Shown here piece by piece: positions 23,331-34,029 of a stretch of DNA of 64,000 nt. The DNA is from Neoaliturus tenellus. Its lineage: Eukaryota; Arthropoda; Insecta; Hemiptera; Cicadellidae. The notes below the pieces were generated by a model. That model worked only from the letters and a program-made list of their open reading frames with translations. It had not been told where the DNA came from and searched no databases. Every line of letters starts with the position of its first letter. The stretch's first letter is position 1. Where the stretch lies: assembly GCA_030545055.2 (NCBI GenBank), contig CM061535.1, positions 45,818,915 through 45,882,914 on the forward strand, in the 5' to 3' direction. The translations under genes and the position numbers were made by a program.

Positions 23331-24480
23331 TGACAGCTGTCATTGGCTGTTGTATGATTGATTTCTGTGGATGTTGTTGTTGTTGTTTTTTTATTTATTT
23401 TTTATTTATTTTTTTTTTTGTAGTCTATGTCACTAAATGTTGTAATGCTAATCGAGAATTACAATAGTATCGGTAGGCCTACATGGATATTTTTAATTGG
23501 CTATTGTAATAGTCTAAGATTATTCAGACTAACTTCAGATTCAATAATGTTTTAATATCCGTTTCATCATGTGGTTCATATTGTCATGACTTTACCCGTA
23601 GATTTAAGTACATTAACCATAAACTTTCTTTGTATTTGGTGAGGAGTTATAATATTAAAATCTCAGCCAATCCTCCACTGGTCTTTAGTAAGCCAATATA
23701 AAAATCCCCCCTCCCCACTGCACTCATTTTAATACAAGGAATTTCGAAAACGTTATAGCACCTCTATCCCGTTAGTTTATAAGGAAAGAAAGTGTGTTAT
23801 TTCGTCACGTAATAGACATCAATTTTGAGTAAACTGACATCAGGTGACTAATAACTTGGGCTACACCACGCCTTCCTATACCTGGCCATAAAACAATGTT
23901 TTAACACAAATTGAAAAAAAACACGAGAACGGGACAGTTAGTTTTTTTAATTAAATATTCTATATGGGACTAGATAAATCGTTATTACCTGTTATTTCCT
24001 CTTCTGTGCATAATATGTTTCAATGAGATATAAAATACTGAATTTAAAAAAAAAATACATATTGGAACATGTATCAAGTAAATACTACATTAAACTGTAC
24101 TACATTAAACCTTGTATTAAACTGATATTTGAACCGAATATTATTTAAATCCACATATTAATTACAAAGCTTACAAAACCAAAATTATATAGTATTGGTG
24201 GATATTTAAAAATAAGAATTGAAGTTTCGAAAAAAAATATTTCGGATAACTATACAATAAACGATATTTAATGTATAAATAGTATATTAAATATCATAAA
24301 CAAATAATTATGTAACCAATAATCACATAGGTCTATAAGATTAGGTAAATAAGATTTTCTTAAATTAAAAGGAACAAATTTGAAATAATGCAAATGTTTT
24401 TTTTTTATGTAGCTTAAGGTATAGAATAATTATCCAATTCTAAAATTGTAGTTAATAATATTGTTGTCTTCAAGATAGAG
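23331..24480. other. AT-rich intron, nothing recognised
   Basis: T-rich low-complexity tract at 23,380-23,420, then AT-rich sequence without recognised features. Confidence 0.35.
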
Positions 24481-24484
24481 TTTG

Positions 24485-24730
24485 CGTTTACTTGTTTGTT
24501 CGTTGGTGTCGGAATGGCGGATGGCAGTGACGGAGCGCGGTTTCATTCATAGTGCCGGAAGAGTGGGAGGGTTGGGGGCAGGGACCGTGAGAACTACACG
24601 AGAGAGAGTGCGCTTGATTTCTCCAGCTCCAGCTCCAGCTCCAGGTGCGTGAATGCGCGTGTGGGCGCGCGTGACTCCTCGGACCCTTGTTCCTCAATCC
24701 TCTATCCTCTATCCGACTCCTCAACTCAGA
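24485..24730. promoter_or_regulatory. GC-rich block with short CAGCTC repeat
   Basis: A mixed-composition block with four tandem CAGCTC units near 24,622-24,645 (possible E-boxes CAGCTC/CAGGTG). The 83-codon minus frame is low complexity (WSWSWSW). Function is unknown. Confidence 0.2.
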
Positions 24731-25129
24731 TATAAGCAAAACGCGCCACTGATTGTAGTGATGTTACCGAAGAAGAATGATATACGTACATAGGACGATC
24801 AAAATGTAAAACATATTGACGAAAAATAACCGACCAATCTTTCATTAAGGTTTCCAATACTGTAAAGAATTATATTACAAAGAAATTTTACAATACTGTA
24901 ACATTATAGGCCTAATTGTGTAAAAACTAATGTTTAAAGGCAATATTTTATGATCATGTTTAAATTTATCTCGAAAAAATAGGTATCAACCAGTTTCAAG
25001 TTCAGATGTGTAAAATTGCACCCTTCACTTTTGGTGTGGTATGTGTATGATACTGAATAACATCAAATATATGATTGAAGTATATAAAAGAACTTTTTCT
25101 TGGACCTCTGTGAAAGACATATAACCGAA

Positions 25130-25300
25130 TGTATCGCAAGGTACATTTGTGAGTAAGACAGTAGAACGGATGCATCAAAATAGTACATTTGTGTGTAGGT
25201 ACGGCATCAAATCGAATGTATCGGGCAGTATAATGTTCATGTACGACGGAAAGCAGGTCATGTTGCCAGTATATTTGTGTGAAAGTAGTGGACGTAGTGT
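25130..25300. repeat. degenerate edge of the 39-bp minisatellite
   Basis: Decayed repeats such as CGAATGTATCG (near 25,128 and 25,214) and TAGTACATTTGTGTG occur before the regular array. They share the cagtat..tgtgtg skeleton of the 39-bp unit. This looks like an older, diverged margin. Confidence 0.5.
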
Positions 25301-26425
25301 AAGTGGGCAGTATCTGTGTGGCGGCGGCGGACCGAGAGTACGCGGACAGTATCTGTGTGGCGGCGGCGGACCGAGTGTACGCGGACAGTATCTGTGTGGC
25401 GGCGGCGGACCGAGTGTACGCGGACAGTATCTGTGTGGCGGCGGCGGACCGAGTGTACGCGGACAGTATCTGTGTGGCGGCGGCGGACCGAGTGTACGCG
25501 GACAGTATCTGTGTGGCGGGGGCGGACCGAGAGTACGAGGACAGTATCTGTGTGGCGGCGGCGGACCGAGTGTACGCGGACAGTATCTGTGTGGCGGCGG
25601 CGGACCGAGTGTACGCGGACAGTATCTGTGTGGCGGCGGCGGACCGAGTGTACGCGGACAGTATCTGTGTGGCGGTGGCGGACCGAGTGTACGCGGACAG
25701 TATCTGTGTGGCGGGGGCGGACCGAGAGTACGAGGACAGTATCTGTGTGGCGGCGGCGGACCGAGAGTACGCGGACAGTATCTGTGTGGCGGCGGCGGAC
25801 CGAGAGTATGCGGATGGTATCTGTGTGGCGGCGGCGGACCGAGAGTACACGAACAGTATCTGTGTGGCGGGGGCGGACCGAGAGTACGCGGACAGTATCT
25901 GTGTGGCGGCGGCGGACCGAGAGTACGCGGATGGTATCTGTGTGGCGGCGGCGGACCGAGAGTACGCGAACAGTATCTGTGTGGCGGCGGCGGCGGACCG
26001 AGAGTACGCGGACGGTATCTGTGGTAACCGTCCTGTGTGGAACAACTTCTCGGCGGTGGACCGAGTGTACGCGGACAGTATCTGTGTGGCGGCGGCGGAC
26101 CGAGAGTACGCGGACAGTATCTGTGTGGCGGCGGCGGCGGACTGAGAGTACGCGGACGGTATCTGTGGCAACCGTCCTGTGTGGAACAACTTCTCGGCGG
26201 TGGACCGAGTGTACGCGGACAGTATCTGTGTGGCGGCGGCGGACCGAGAGTACGCGGACGGTATCTGTGTGGCGGCGGCGGACCGAGTGTACGCGGACAG
26301 TATCTGTGTGGCGGCGGCGGACCGAGAGTACGCGGACAGTATCTGTGTGCCGGCGGCGGCGGACCGAGAGTACGTGGACGGTATCTGTGTGGCGGCGGCG
26401 GAACGAGTGTACGCGGAGTATCGCA
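25301..26425. repeat. 39-bp minisatellite, ~27 copies, open in all six frames
   Basis: The unit starts CAGTATCTGTGTGGCGG and ends ACCGAGTGTACGCGGA. Unit starts fall every 39 bp from 25,308 to 25,971 (18 units) without a break in phase. After that, 42-bp units (one extra CGG) and two 63-bp units (about 26,013 and 26,157, carrying CCGTCCTGTGTGGAACAACT) appear, to about 26,418. Main variants are GAGTGT/GAGAGT, GGCGGC/GGGGGC and CAGTAT/CGGTAT. The unit contains no TAA, TAG or TGA on either strand and 39 is divisible by 3, so every frame stays open (up to 499 codons on the minus strand). GGCGGCGGCGG in each unit could form G-quadruplexes. No frame has a recognised domain; it is treated as non-coding. 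Confidence 0.95.
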
Positions 26426-26580
26426 GGAGGCAGGTTTCGGCTCGGTCGTGACCGTCGCTGACGTGGCAGCATGGCCGCTCTGCTGCAATTATCCCTTCCA
26501 TTGATTAATGCAGGAGGTGTTGGTGTCGGGCCTTCGCCGCCGCCGCCACCGCCGACACCGCAGACGCTCCGCTAAACACA
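26426..26580. other. GC-rich flank of the minisatellite
   Basis: CpG-rich sequence with an imperfect (GCC)n run at 26,536-26,556. It contains TTGATTAATGCAGG (26,499-26,512). Possibly part of the original locus in which the array grew. Confidence 0.3.
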
Positions 26581-27101
26581 CTCTCGACTGCTATTTTTAA
26601 CTTAAAATTTAACCCGGTAATGAATTAACTTTTATTTATTTTTTTTCAAATGTAAGATAATTTCCCACTATGTTTTGTGAAAGGTAAAATACATGTAAAC
26701 CGAACTACAAATATTTTCATATTCATTTGTTTCGGTTGATGAGGTTGATTGAAATATTAAATAATTGTTATACAGTTATAGACATATGAAATAGAATGAA
26801 TTGTTTTCTACATGTAACTTCTTAGTAAATTTTAATATATTAACATTGGCGAAGACATTGTAATGAAACTTCCGTAAACGTATTATTTATACCTCATACT
26901 TACATGTACACATTAATAATTGTCATTTTACAGGTATTTTGTGTTTTTACTAAATAAGGAAAGAATTTGCTACCTGTATTTGATTCACAAAAAATTACCT
27001 TTACCTCCTCTTTTTATGTCGCTTTCCAGTTTATAATATACGTGACAATGTATATAAACAATCTCATTGCTACCAGAAAACAGTCAACTAATAGTATATT
27101 T

Positions 27102-27218
27102 CACCACTAGTCCGGAAAGTGACCCATTTCTGGGCGAGATAGTGTTTTACGCGCGAGGCGAAGCCGAGCGTGGAAAACACTATCGAGCCTGGAAATGGGC
27201 TTTCCGGACGAGTTGTGA
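27102..27218. mobile_element. near-perfect ~117-bp palindrome (MITE-like hairpin)
   Basis: The two halves are inverted copies centred on GGCGAAGCC (27,157-27,165). Paired segments include GTCCGGAAAG with CTTTCCGGAC, CCCATTTC with GAAATGGG, and GATAGTGTTTT with AAAACACTATC. Outer ends CACCACT and AGTTGTG pair with one mismatch. The sequence is CpG-rich inside AT-rich DNA. It could be a miniature foldback element or the end of a larger element extending to about 27,530. Confidence 0.8.
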
Positions 27219-27381
27219 ACGATACTTTTCATCACGACGCAATTATTAATAAATGTGGAAGTTTTAAAGGAGGATTATTTTTGTAAATTCTTCGCCATTA
27301 GACAAAGTAAACAAAGCTGGAATTCAAAATTTAATTTGTTTTAAACCCAGCTTATTGTTGCTGTACGGAAAAGTTTGTTTA

Positions 27382-27426
27382 CCTTGGACGGAAAGTAATG
27401 TTTATAAACATTACTTTCCGTACAGG
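27382..27426. repeat. 32-bp perfect palindrome within a larger inverted structure
   Basis: Positions 27,389-27,420 read identically on both strands (CGGAAAGTAATGTTTA plus its mirror). Partial pairing extends outward to about 27,382 and 27,426. Related pieces GCTGTACGG at about 27,359 and 27,483, and TTTTCATCAC at 27,226 versus GTGATGAAAA at 27,517, suggest that 27,100-27,530 is one composite element. Confidence 0.75.
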
Positions 27427-27665
27427 TCAGTAAAATCAGCTGACGGTGACAGTTTGGGAAATGACTACTTTCCAAGGTCTCAGCTGTACGGCAAGTTGTC
27501 ACTTTCGTATACGGAGTGATGAAAAAGAAAATTATATTCATCATATCAAAACGCTGTTTTAAAATTTCTTGTTATCTGATTCGTGAACAAAATTTTAAAA
27601 TAATAAATCATGTTCAGTATTTATATTTAATAGGACCTAGGGTATATTATTCATATTATTTCAAA

Positions 27666-27913
27666 TCAAGGATCAAAGCCTTCAGTGAGACCGCACGTTG
27701 ATGTCTCCTGCACTTTACTATCTCCTACCGTCTCAAAGTCACAATGGGTTCTTATTAGTTTAATTGACGCTTAAATTCAGTAAACCCGAGCTTTAACTTT
27801 TCTTACTTTACATACGGTGTCTACTGATGCTCATAATTCATAAAGGTTCCCCATAGTTTGTTGTAAAGGACGACGCCTTCAGTGAGACCCTGCGTTGAAA
27901 TCTCCTGAACGGC
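27666..27913. repeat. direct repeat pair, ~45 bp, 198 bp apart
   Basis: Positions about 27,668-27,712 and 27,866-27,911 share GCCTTCAGTGAGACC followed by TGATGTCTCCTGCAC or TGAAATCTCCTGAAC. A weaker third relative, CATCAGTGAGATCTG, lies near 28,399. Origin unknown. Confidence 0.6.
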
Positions 27914-28359
27914 GCGGCGGCGTTCACAACTCCTTCCTTGCCCTAGTTAGTTATTTGTTTTGCTGCCTCCTGAGTGATTGTGTGTATGTGTGTCTTCTGC
28001 TACAATATAATCTCTCATCGTAGTGCTAAGATCACTAGGTATCCTATTAAATCCTATTAATTTTATTAAGACGTCATTTTCCGTAATATAGATAACCTAA
28101 CCATTTATTGGCTAGATGTTTATATCTCTCTTTTCACTTAATTATTTAAGAGCTACGCGAAGTAATATTTGTTCAATTTCTCATTTATTTATTAAAGGAA
28201 TGATACCAACGACATAGTTTTAAACAAGACAAAATTTTGCAAACGCTTCTGAAAAGTGTTTGCAGTTTAGTTATTTTATTGGATATCGCATATATTGACA
28301 CTGGTGTATGAGATAGTACTCGCCAGAAATCCTTGAAAGGATACTTAGACTAGCGATGT

Positions 28360-28570
28360 GGAACTTCCGATTGCTATTAGTGGACGGAAATGATGGAACC
28401 ATCAGTGAGATCTGACGAGGGTGACTCATAGCGAGCGAGTGGACCAATCGCAGGCCCCCGAAACACCCACTCTCTCAGTAGGGTACCCCCATTCGTCCTC
28501 ATTATACATACATCCCTGCTGATTCAATCCCACGTGCAATATGCCACATTCGGATACGGCTACTTCGCAG
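28360..28570. promoter_or_regulatory. mixed-composition block, candidate regulatory module
   Basis: A non-repetitive block of balanced composition (for example GGACCAATCGCAGGCC) within AT-rich DNA. No coding or element signal. Enhancer status is conjecture. Confidence 0.2.
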
Positions 28571-29269
28571 CAGACCAAACTGCAGTCTAAATATTTTACT
28601 TTCGTTTTCTTAAGGACGATCTAAATCCAAAATTAATCATTTAAATTATACGATTCTGCGTCGTGTTTCTTGTTGAACATTGAACAATGTGTAATGGTAA
28701 TTACCATTTTCGTTTTGAACATTTTTACTATAAGTTAAACTTTCAATGGAAGGACGTTAGAGGCGGTAGAAATGTGAAACGTTACAGCTAATTGCTTCTC
28801 GGTAGTTATTTAATGAATAAATATTTAAAACCCTAAGAACAACATTATGACTATGAAGACCTTATTCATTAATGCCGTTGTCTAATACTGTAGGATATTT
28901 CTTAATTTTTTTTAAGTATGTAAATAAAATTATATGAAATACTGTATGAGTAAAAGTATGCTTTTTTGTTGAAGTTATGGAATCACAAACACTAATTAGA
29001 CCTAAACAACAGATGTTCATATACACTTGTATTACTTTTCCACTGCACAGCAACTCATGATGCATCAAGGAGGATATTCCATTAGAGGCGATTCCTTCTT
29101 TCACCACTGTCTTGTATTTATAGTAGAGGGTCTTATAGTTCTACTCGTGAGACAACAATATTCGTCCAACCAATATCAGAAAATTATTATCCCTTTGCAC
29201 AAGGGAAGAAACGCATGCCAATCTGGCGTGGCCCACTAATCCGTACCCATTATGCCCGGATGGGTGTTG

Positions 29270-30345
29270 TTCATCTGGGCTGGAGGACAAAGTTACTCGT
29301 ACTTAGCCAAGTTCCAGATGTAACGTGATTCGGTCGCAAAACTACCATGTTTGTATACCAGCACCAAAATGTCATAGTTGCCCTAGCCAAGTTTACGGAG
29401 CCAACACCATCATGCCTGTACTCCGACAGTACAAAAACAATGATGCCAGTACTTAGCTGAGTTCTAGTGGCAACAATATTTCATCGGCAACATATATCAT
29501 GCCTGTATTCCAACAGTACAGTACTTTTGTTTAGTTAATAATGTATTGTCATTGCTTCATTACAAGTTTTCTAATTTATAAATGCAGGTTATCATCACTA
29601 CTGTTGTTATTTCTTGTTCAGTTATTATAAATAAACAATTGTTATTTCGTCAAATTTTCCAGTCGTACAATCTTGTTGTCCTGATCCTAGTTATTTTTGT
29701 ACTGAAGTTTGTAAATATTATTATTAGCTATTATATTTCTACTTTCTAGTTTGTATGCCTGCCATTATGAAATTGTTTTAATCATCCTTGTACAATGGTG
29801 TATACCGTATATAAATAGATAAATAAATAAATAAGTACAAAGACAATGATATCAGTACTTAGCTGAGTTCTAGAGGCAACTCTATTTCATCGGCAACACT
29901 ATCATGCCTGTATACCAACAGGACAAGGACAACAATACCAGTACTTAGCTGAGTTCCAGAGGCAACACTATCATTCCTATATTCCAACAGGACAAGGAAA
30001 ACGGTACCAATACTTAGCTGAGTTCCAGAGGCAAACACTATCATTCCTGTATTCCAACAGGAAAGGACAACGGTACCAATACTTAGCTGAGTTCCCAGAG
30101 GCAATTCACCTATTCCCCATTCCTGTATTCCAACAGGACAAGGACAACGGTACCAATACTTAGCTGAGTTCCAGAGGCAACACTATCATTCCTGTATTCC
30201 AACAGGACAAAGACAACGGTACCAGTACTTAGCTGAGTTCCAGAGGCAACAACACTACTCCTGTGGTAACACTATCAAGGCAGTAATCCAGCGCCAAAAG
30301 GAACGTGGTGGGGGAGGACAAAGGTACCAGTACTTAGCCGAGTTC
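29270..30345. repeat. minisatellite, ~69-bp unit, interrupted by a retroposon
   Basis: The unit includes CAATACTTAGCTGAGTTCCA, GAGGCAACACTATCATTCC and TGTATTCCAACAGGACAAGG. ACTTAGC markers occur near 29,301, 29,451, 29,858, 29,943, 30,011, 30,079, 30,157, 30,226 and 30,331. Copies before 29,520 are more diverged than those at 29,930-30,250, so the right part was homogenised more recently. The array is split by the insertion at 29,521-29,833. The 81-codon minus frame at 29,859-30,104 is a by-product. Confidence 0.9.
29521..29833 (+). mobile_element. LINE-type 3'-end insertion inside the minisatellite, with 6-bp target duplication
   Basis: The array reads up to CCAACAGTACA (ending 29,520) and resumes as AGTACAAAGACAATGATATC from 29,834. 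The duplicated target is AGTACA (29,515-29,520 and 29,834-29,839). The 313-bp insert is T-rich, non-coding, and ends in a run of AAAT units (29,814-29,833), as in 3' UTRs of CR1- and RTE-like LINEs. Removing it restores the order seen in the unit at 29,426-29,460. It is probably a 5'-truncated copy. Confidence 0.85.
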
Positions 30346-30384
30346 CAGAGGCGATGTCCACTTCTTCTGTGCAAGATATCGCGG

Positions 30385-30545
30385 CTATATAAGGATGACG
30401 CTATCACACAATGGCCGGTTCTTGCTCCTTGTTCCTTTTACGCATAAATTTCAACAAGTGCGACAAAACAGCTCTCGGTGTAATGTGTTCGCGCCCCCCC
30501 TCCTTGCACCCCTTGCGACCTGTTTCTGGGTTTTCCGCGGCACTT
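30385..30545. promoter_or_regulatory. mixed-composition block, candidate regulatory module
   Basis: Non-repetitive block next to the minisatellite with CTATATAAGG (30,383-30,392), ATGGCCGG and TTTTACGCATAAATTT. The TATA-like motif could be chance. No transcript evidence is visible. Confidence 0.2.
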
Positions 30546-31518
30546 TGATTCGAAAAAAGTGTTTAATTAGTATTAATTTTCGGTTTATACAGGCTTTAAC
30601 TTGAAATATACAACTTTACTTCATTAGGACTTTCAATTAAATTTTATTTGAAGAATTATAAAGTGGCAAATTAATTTGAATGTACCTTTTAATTTTGTTG
30701 AAAAATCAATCATTGTGATTCATCACTCCTTACCAAAAAGTCAGTAATCTTTTATGCATTAAGTCTTTTTTACCTTGAAACGTTTACCGGCCTCTTTCCA
30801 ATAAAATAAGTATTACATTACCACACTTACATTTTTACAACAAATTACTAGAACGTAAATAATATTTAAATAAATACTTAAACAAAGGATGTCTGATCAT
30901 TTCTATATCATATATCATTCTCTTCACATAAAATGAGATTGAATTCTTTTTGTGTACATATGCACTTTTACTATCTGAAAATGTTATGAAAATATTATTT
31001 AGGTTAACAAGAAATCTGGTATGACAAAGTACTCACTTTTATGATGGAACTTAGAATATTATTTATATTTGTGTGAAAATAGTAACATATAGTTCATTGA
31101 CCGTCACAGAAGTGTTCAAAAAACTATATGAGTCTAAAAAACGCTATACCTAACAATCACAATTCCTCGAAATACCAGAAGATATGTCAGCTATAAAACC
31201 ATAGCAAATCACAAATTTCGATGCAAATTACCCTACTCTACATTTAGGCCTACCTTAACAATGTTATTTTTTATACTCAATAATATATTTTATTTCATGC
31301 TTATCTCACTTTCAACTGTTCATTAAGGTACAATTTCATACAAAAAATATATTACAAAAGATTGCAAAGTTATCTTAAGTTGTATAAAACTAAAAATAAC
31401 TAACAATGAAATCGCACATTGTGTAACGCGTTTGTGTTAGTGGGGGCTCGGAGAGGAACACTACTAGGAAAGGGAGAGAGGAGGAGAAGAGAGGGAGGGA
31501 AGGGGAGAGGGGAAAAAC

Positions 31519-31716
<198 letters not shown>

Positions 31717-31744
31717 GGAGTGAGAGAGAAGGAAAGATCCCACA

Positions 31745-32780
31745 TTAATCAATCCAGATCAGCAATTGATTCAACGTCAGTCGGACAGGAGGCTGTGGGC
31801 AGGTCTTAGCATCATACGTTGCAATTTCACCTGTCGATCATAACTCTAACTCCTCGCTCAACAAATGGCCGCGTTATCGGGAACACGAATGTTCAAGACG
31901 CAAGCCTTTTGTTTCTTTTAGATGCTCAACATGGGTTTGTTGAATGTTTTTATATTTTCACGTTTACTGTCGGAATTTCGGCACGAAGGACCAACAAAGT
32001 TAGTAATTGTTTTTTACGTACAAAAGTTTCAGTTAGGTTGATAAATTATAAAAATACTATACCATATTTGTTTAATACAATAAAAAGTGGCTAAGTTTTG
32101 GCTATTTAAGTCCCTCTCTTGTGATCTGTCACTAGAGTAAGCGTGAAGGTGAGGGGAGGGGGAGATGACGCAACAGGTCCTGGTGCGGACCAGTGCGCAG
32201 GCTCCGATGTCGGGCTCAGTTACCTAGCCCATATACACACACATAAACACACACAAACCTACACCATTATACCATTGTTTTGTAAGATTATTTTGATTCA
32301 AATACAAACACAATTCACCTGAGCAATACCGTATAACGAAGTTTCCTACAAAGAGGGAAAATAGAAAATAGAAAGTACAGTACTACAAAGAGACTATTGA
32401 AGTACTCTGTACTTTTAATTGCAGTGTATCAAGTGACTATAGCAATCTCTGATTTTTTATGTTAAAACGGACAGTATGAGAATCGGTTACACACTCCAAA
32501 TTGCTTAGTTCATTCGTACACTGTTGTTCTCTGGTTGACGAAGATAATAGTATCCTACATTTTCTTCGGGTATGGTAAATTTTAGATACTTTATACTTTT
32601 ACATACTTTTACTTTATACTTATACTTTTAGAGGTATAGGCCTATTTATGTTTCCAAACATAGAATATAATGAACTTCCCATAACATTACATAAACAATA
32701 AATGCCACCTAGTAAGTGTCATATTTAGTGACACTTTATAGTATCGATTGTTAACAATAATAACAGTTCGTCCAAGTGTA
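31745..32780. other. mixed and AT-rich intron, nothing recognised
   Basis: Positions 31,750-31,880 are of balanced composition with AATTGATTCAACG. The remainder is AT-rich with repeats of TTTATACTT near 32,590-32,630. No gene recognised. Confidence 0.3.
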
Positions 32781-32784
32781 ACAA

Positions 32785-33060
32785 CAGACGCCAGCAGTGT
32801 CCGATCCTTCCCACCACCCTCGGCGGCGGTGGCGGCGGCGACCGACATTTCGGAAATATCACTACAGCAGGCCGTGGCGTAGCGTAATAAAAACCTGTTC
32901 ATTACAAGAACGATCCTCGAACCACGATCGAACCACACCTATCGGTGGCCCGAGCGGTAAAAAACTAATAATTCACGTTGTCGGTGCCGCGAACGCGGCC
33001 GCCGAGCCGCCAAAAACCGCGACAAAAAACCGTCATTAAGAGAGACAATGTGGATACCGA
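32785..33060. promoter_or_regulatory. GC-rich block with (GGC)n, candidate regulatory module
   Basis: An imperfect (GGC)n run at 32,821-32,839 sits in CpG-rich DNA with overlapping short open frames on both strands. No domains recognised. Confidence 0.2.
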
Positions 33061-33109
33061 CCGCTGCGATCACACTTACATAATTGATCAGGACTGAACA
33101 AGATGGCGG

Positions 33110-33235
33110 TGCCGCTTTCTTATTGGACTGCCTCGCCGCTACACCACTCATAGTCTCGAGTGAAGGTGAAACTAAAGCCGAGAACAACAACGGTCCCAAA
33201 CCACAACCTTGTGTTACGCCCGGTGGGTACAAATG
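33110..33235 (-). pseudogene. possible reverse transcriptase motif B fossil
   Basis: On the minus strand, 33,220-33,170 translates as GVTQGCGLGPLLFSAL. This matches the LINE RT motif B pattern GVPQGS.LGPLLF at most positions. The frame then continues without motif C similarity. It is only a short match, so it may be a fragment of a decayed LINE or chance in GC-richer DNA. Confidence 0.3.
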
Positions 33236-33320
33236 ATCAAAGTGGCTTAGATTGACAATTCAGATCAGATTATGATTCAGATCAGATCAGAGCCCAGGTT
33301 GCTGAAAAGAAGGATCAACT

Positions 33321-34028
33321 TTACACCCCTCCGAGCGTTCAATTTAGCACCCCAGAAGCGTTACACATTTAAAAAAAGGTTTTCCATACTTTTAAATAAA
33401 AATTTGTAAAAAATATATTTTGTGACCTAGTACTATAAATGTATATATAATATAAAATTAGATTAAATTGACTATTTAATAATGTAATAATAATTAACCT
33501 TTACTTTTGTTATCAAAATTTGGCTACAGGTTAAAAATGAAAAGTACAAAAAATATGGTATGTAAATTTCTTCTCTAATAAAAATAAATTTTAGGTACTC
33601 ATAATCAAAATTCCAAGCTATACATTTTGTTTAGAATTTTATGGAGAACCAGAAAATATATAATTATACAGTTAAATATAGGCAAGAAGGATTTTAATAA
33701 CTTTTATGAGGAATAAAACAAAATGTGTCCTACGGTACTTTTCCTAATCCCATAAGTATTTTCAAAAAAGCAATTGTTAAAATATTTAATTCGTAGTTTA
33801 CGAAGTTAGTAGATGGCAACAGTTTTTGCCAGATGTTTCATTGCATATTAAAAATAACCAATCTCGTTCCGCATTTGGAATGGGTGTTTTCAGATAGCTT
33901 ATAACCTCCCGGTAACAGCGGTAGCGTTCATGGCTGCATTTCATTTTCTAACCATCGAAAAATCTACTCTAACGTTCAAAGGTCGAAAAGCTGGGCCGAA
34001 AATCCACGATTAACGCTCGGAGGGTTAA
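33321..34028. mobile_element. decayed DNA transposon with TTAA-CCCTCCGAGCG ends (piggyBac-like?)
   Basis: The right end, read on the minus strand, is TTAACCCTCCGAGCGTTAAT (34,028 leftwards). The left end is TTACACCCCTCCGAGCGTTC (33,321 onward). They agree over CCCTCCGAGCGTT with one small indel near the tip. A TTAA next to CCC is the hallmark of piggyBac-type ends; the left TTAA is altered here. The interior is AT-rich with no transposase. Size about 700 bp. Confidence 0.55.
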
Positions 34029-34029
34029 A

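Noticed and set aside
25002..26504. Open frames of 155-499 codons on both strands over the 39-bp array as protein genes
   Set aside because: All six frames are open because the unit has no stop trinucleotide. Translations are monotone repeats without a domain, and there are no exon signals. Kept only as a minisatellite and a finding.
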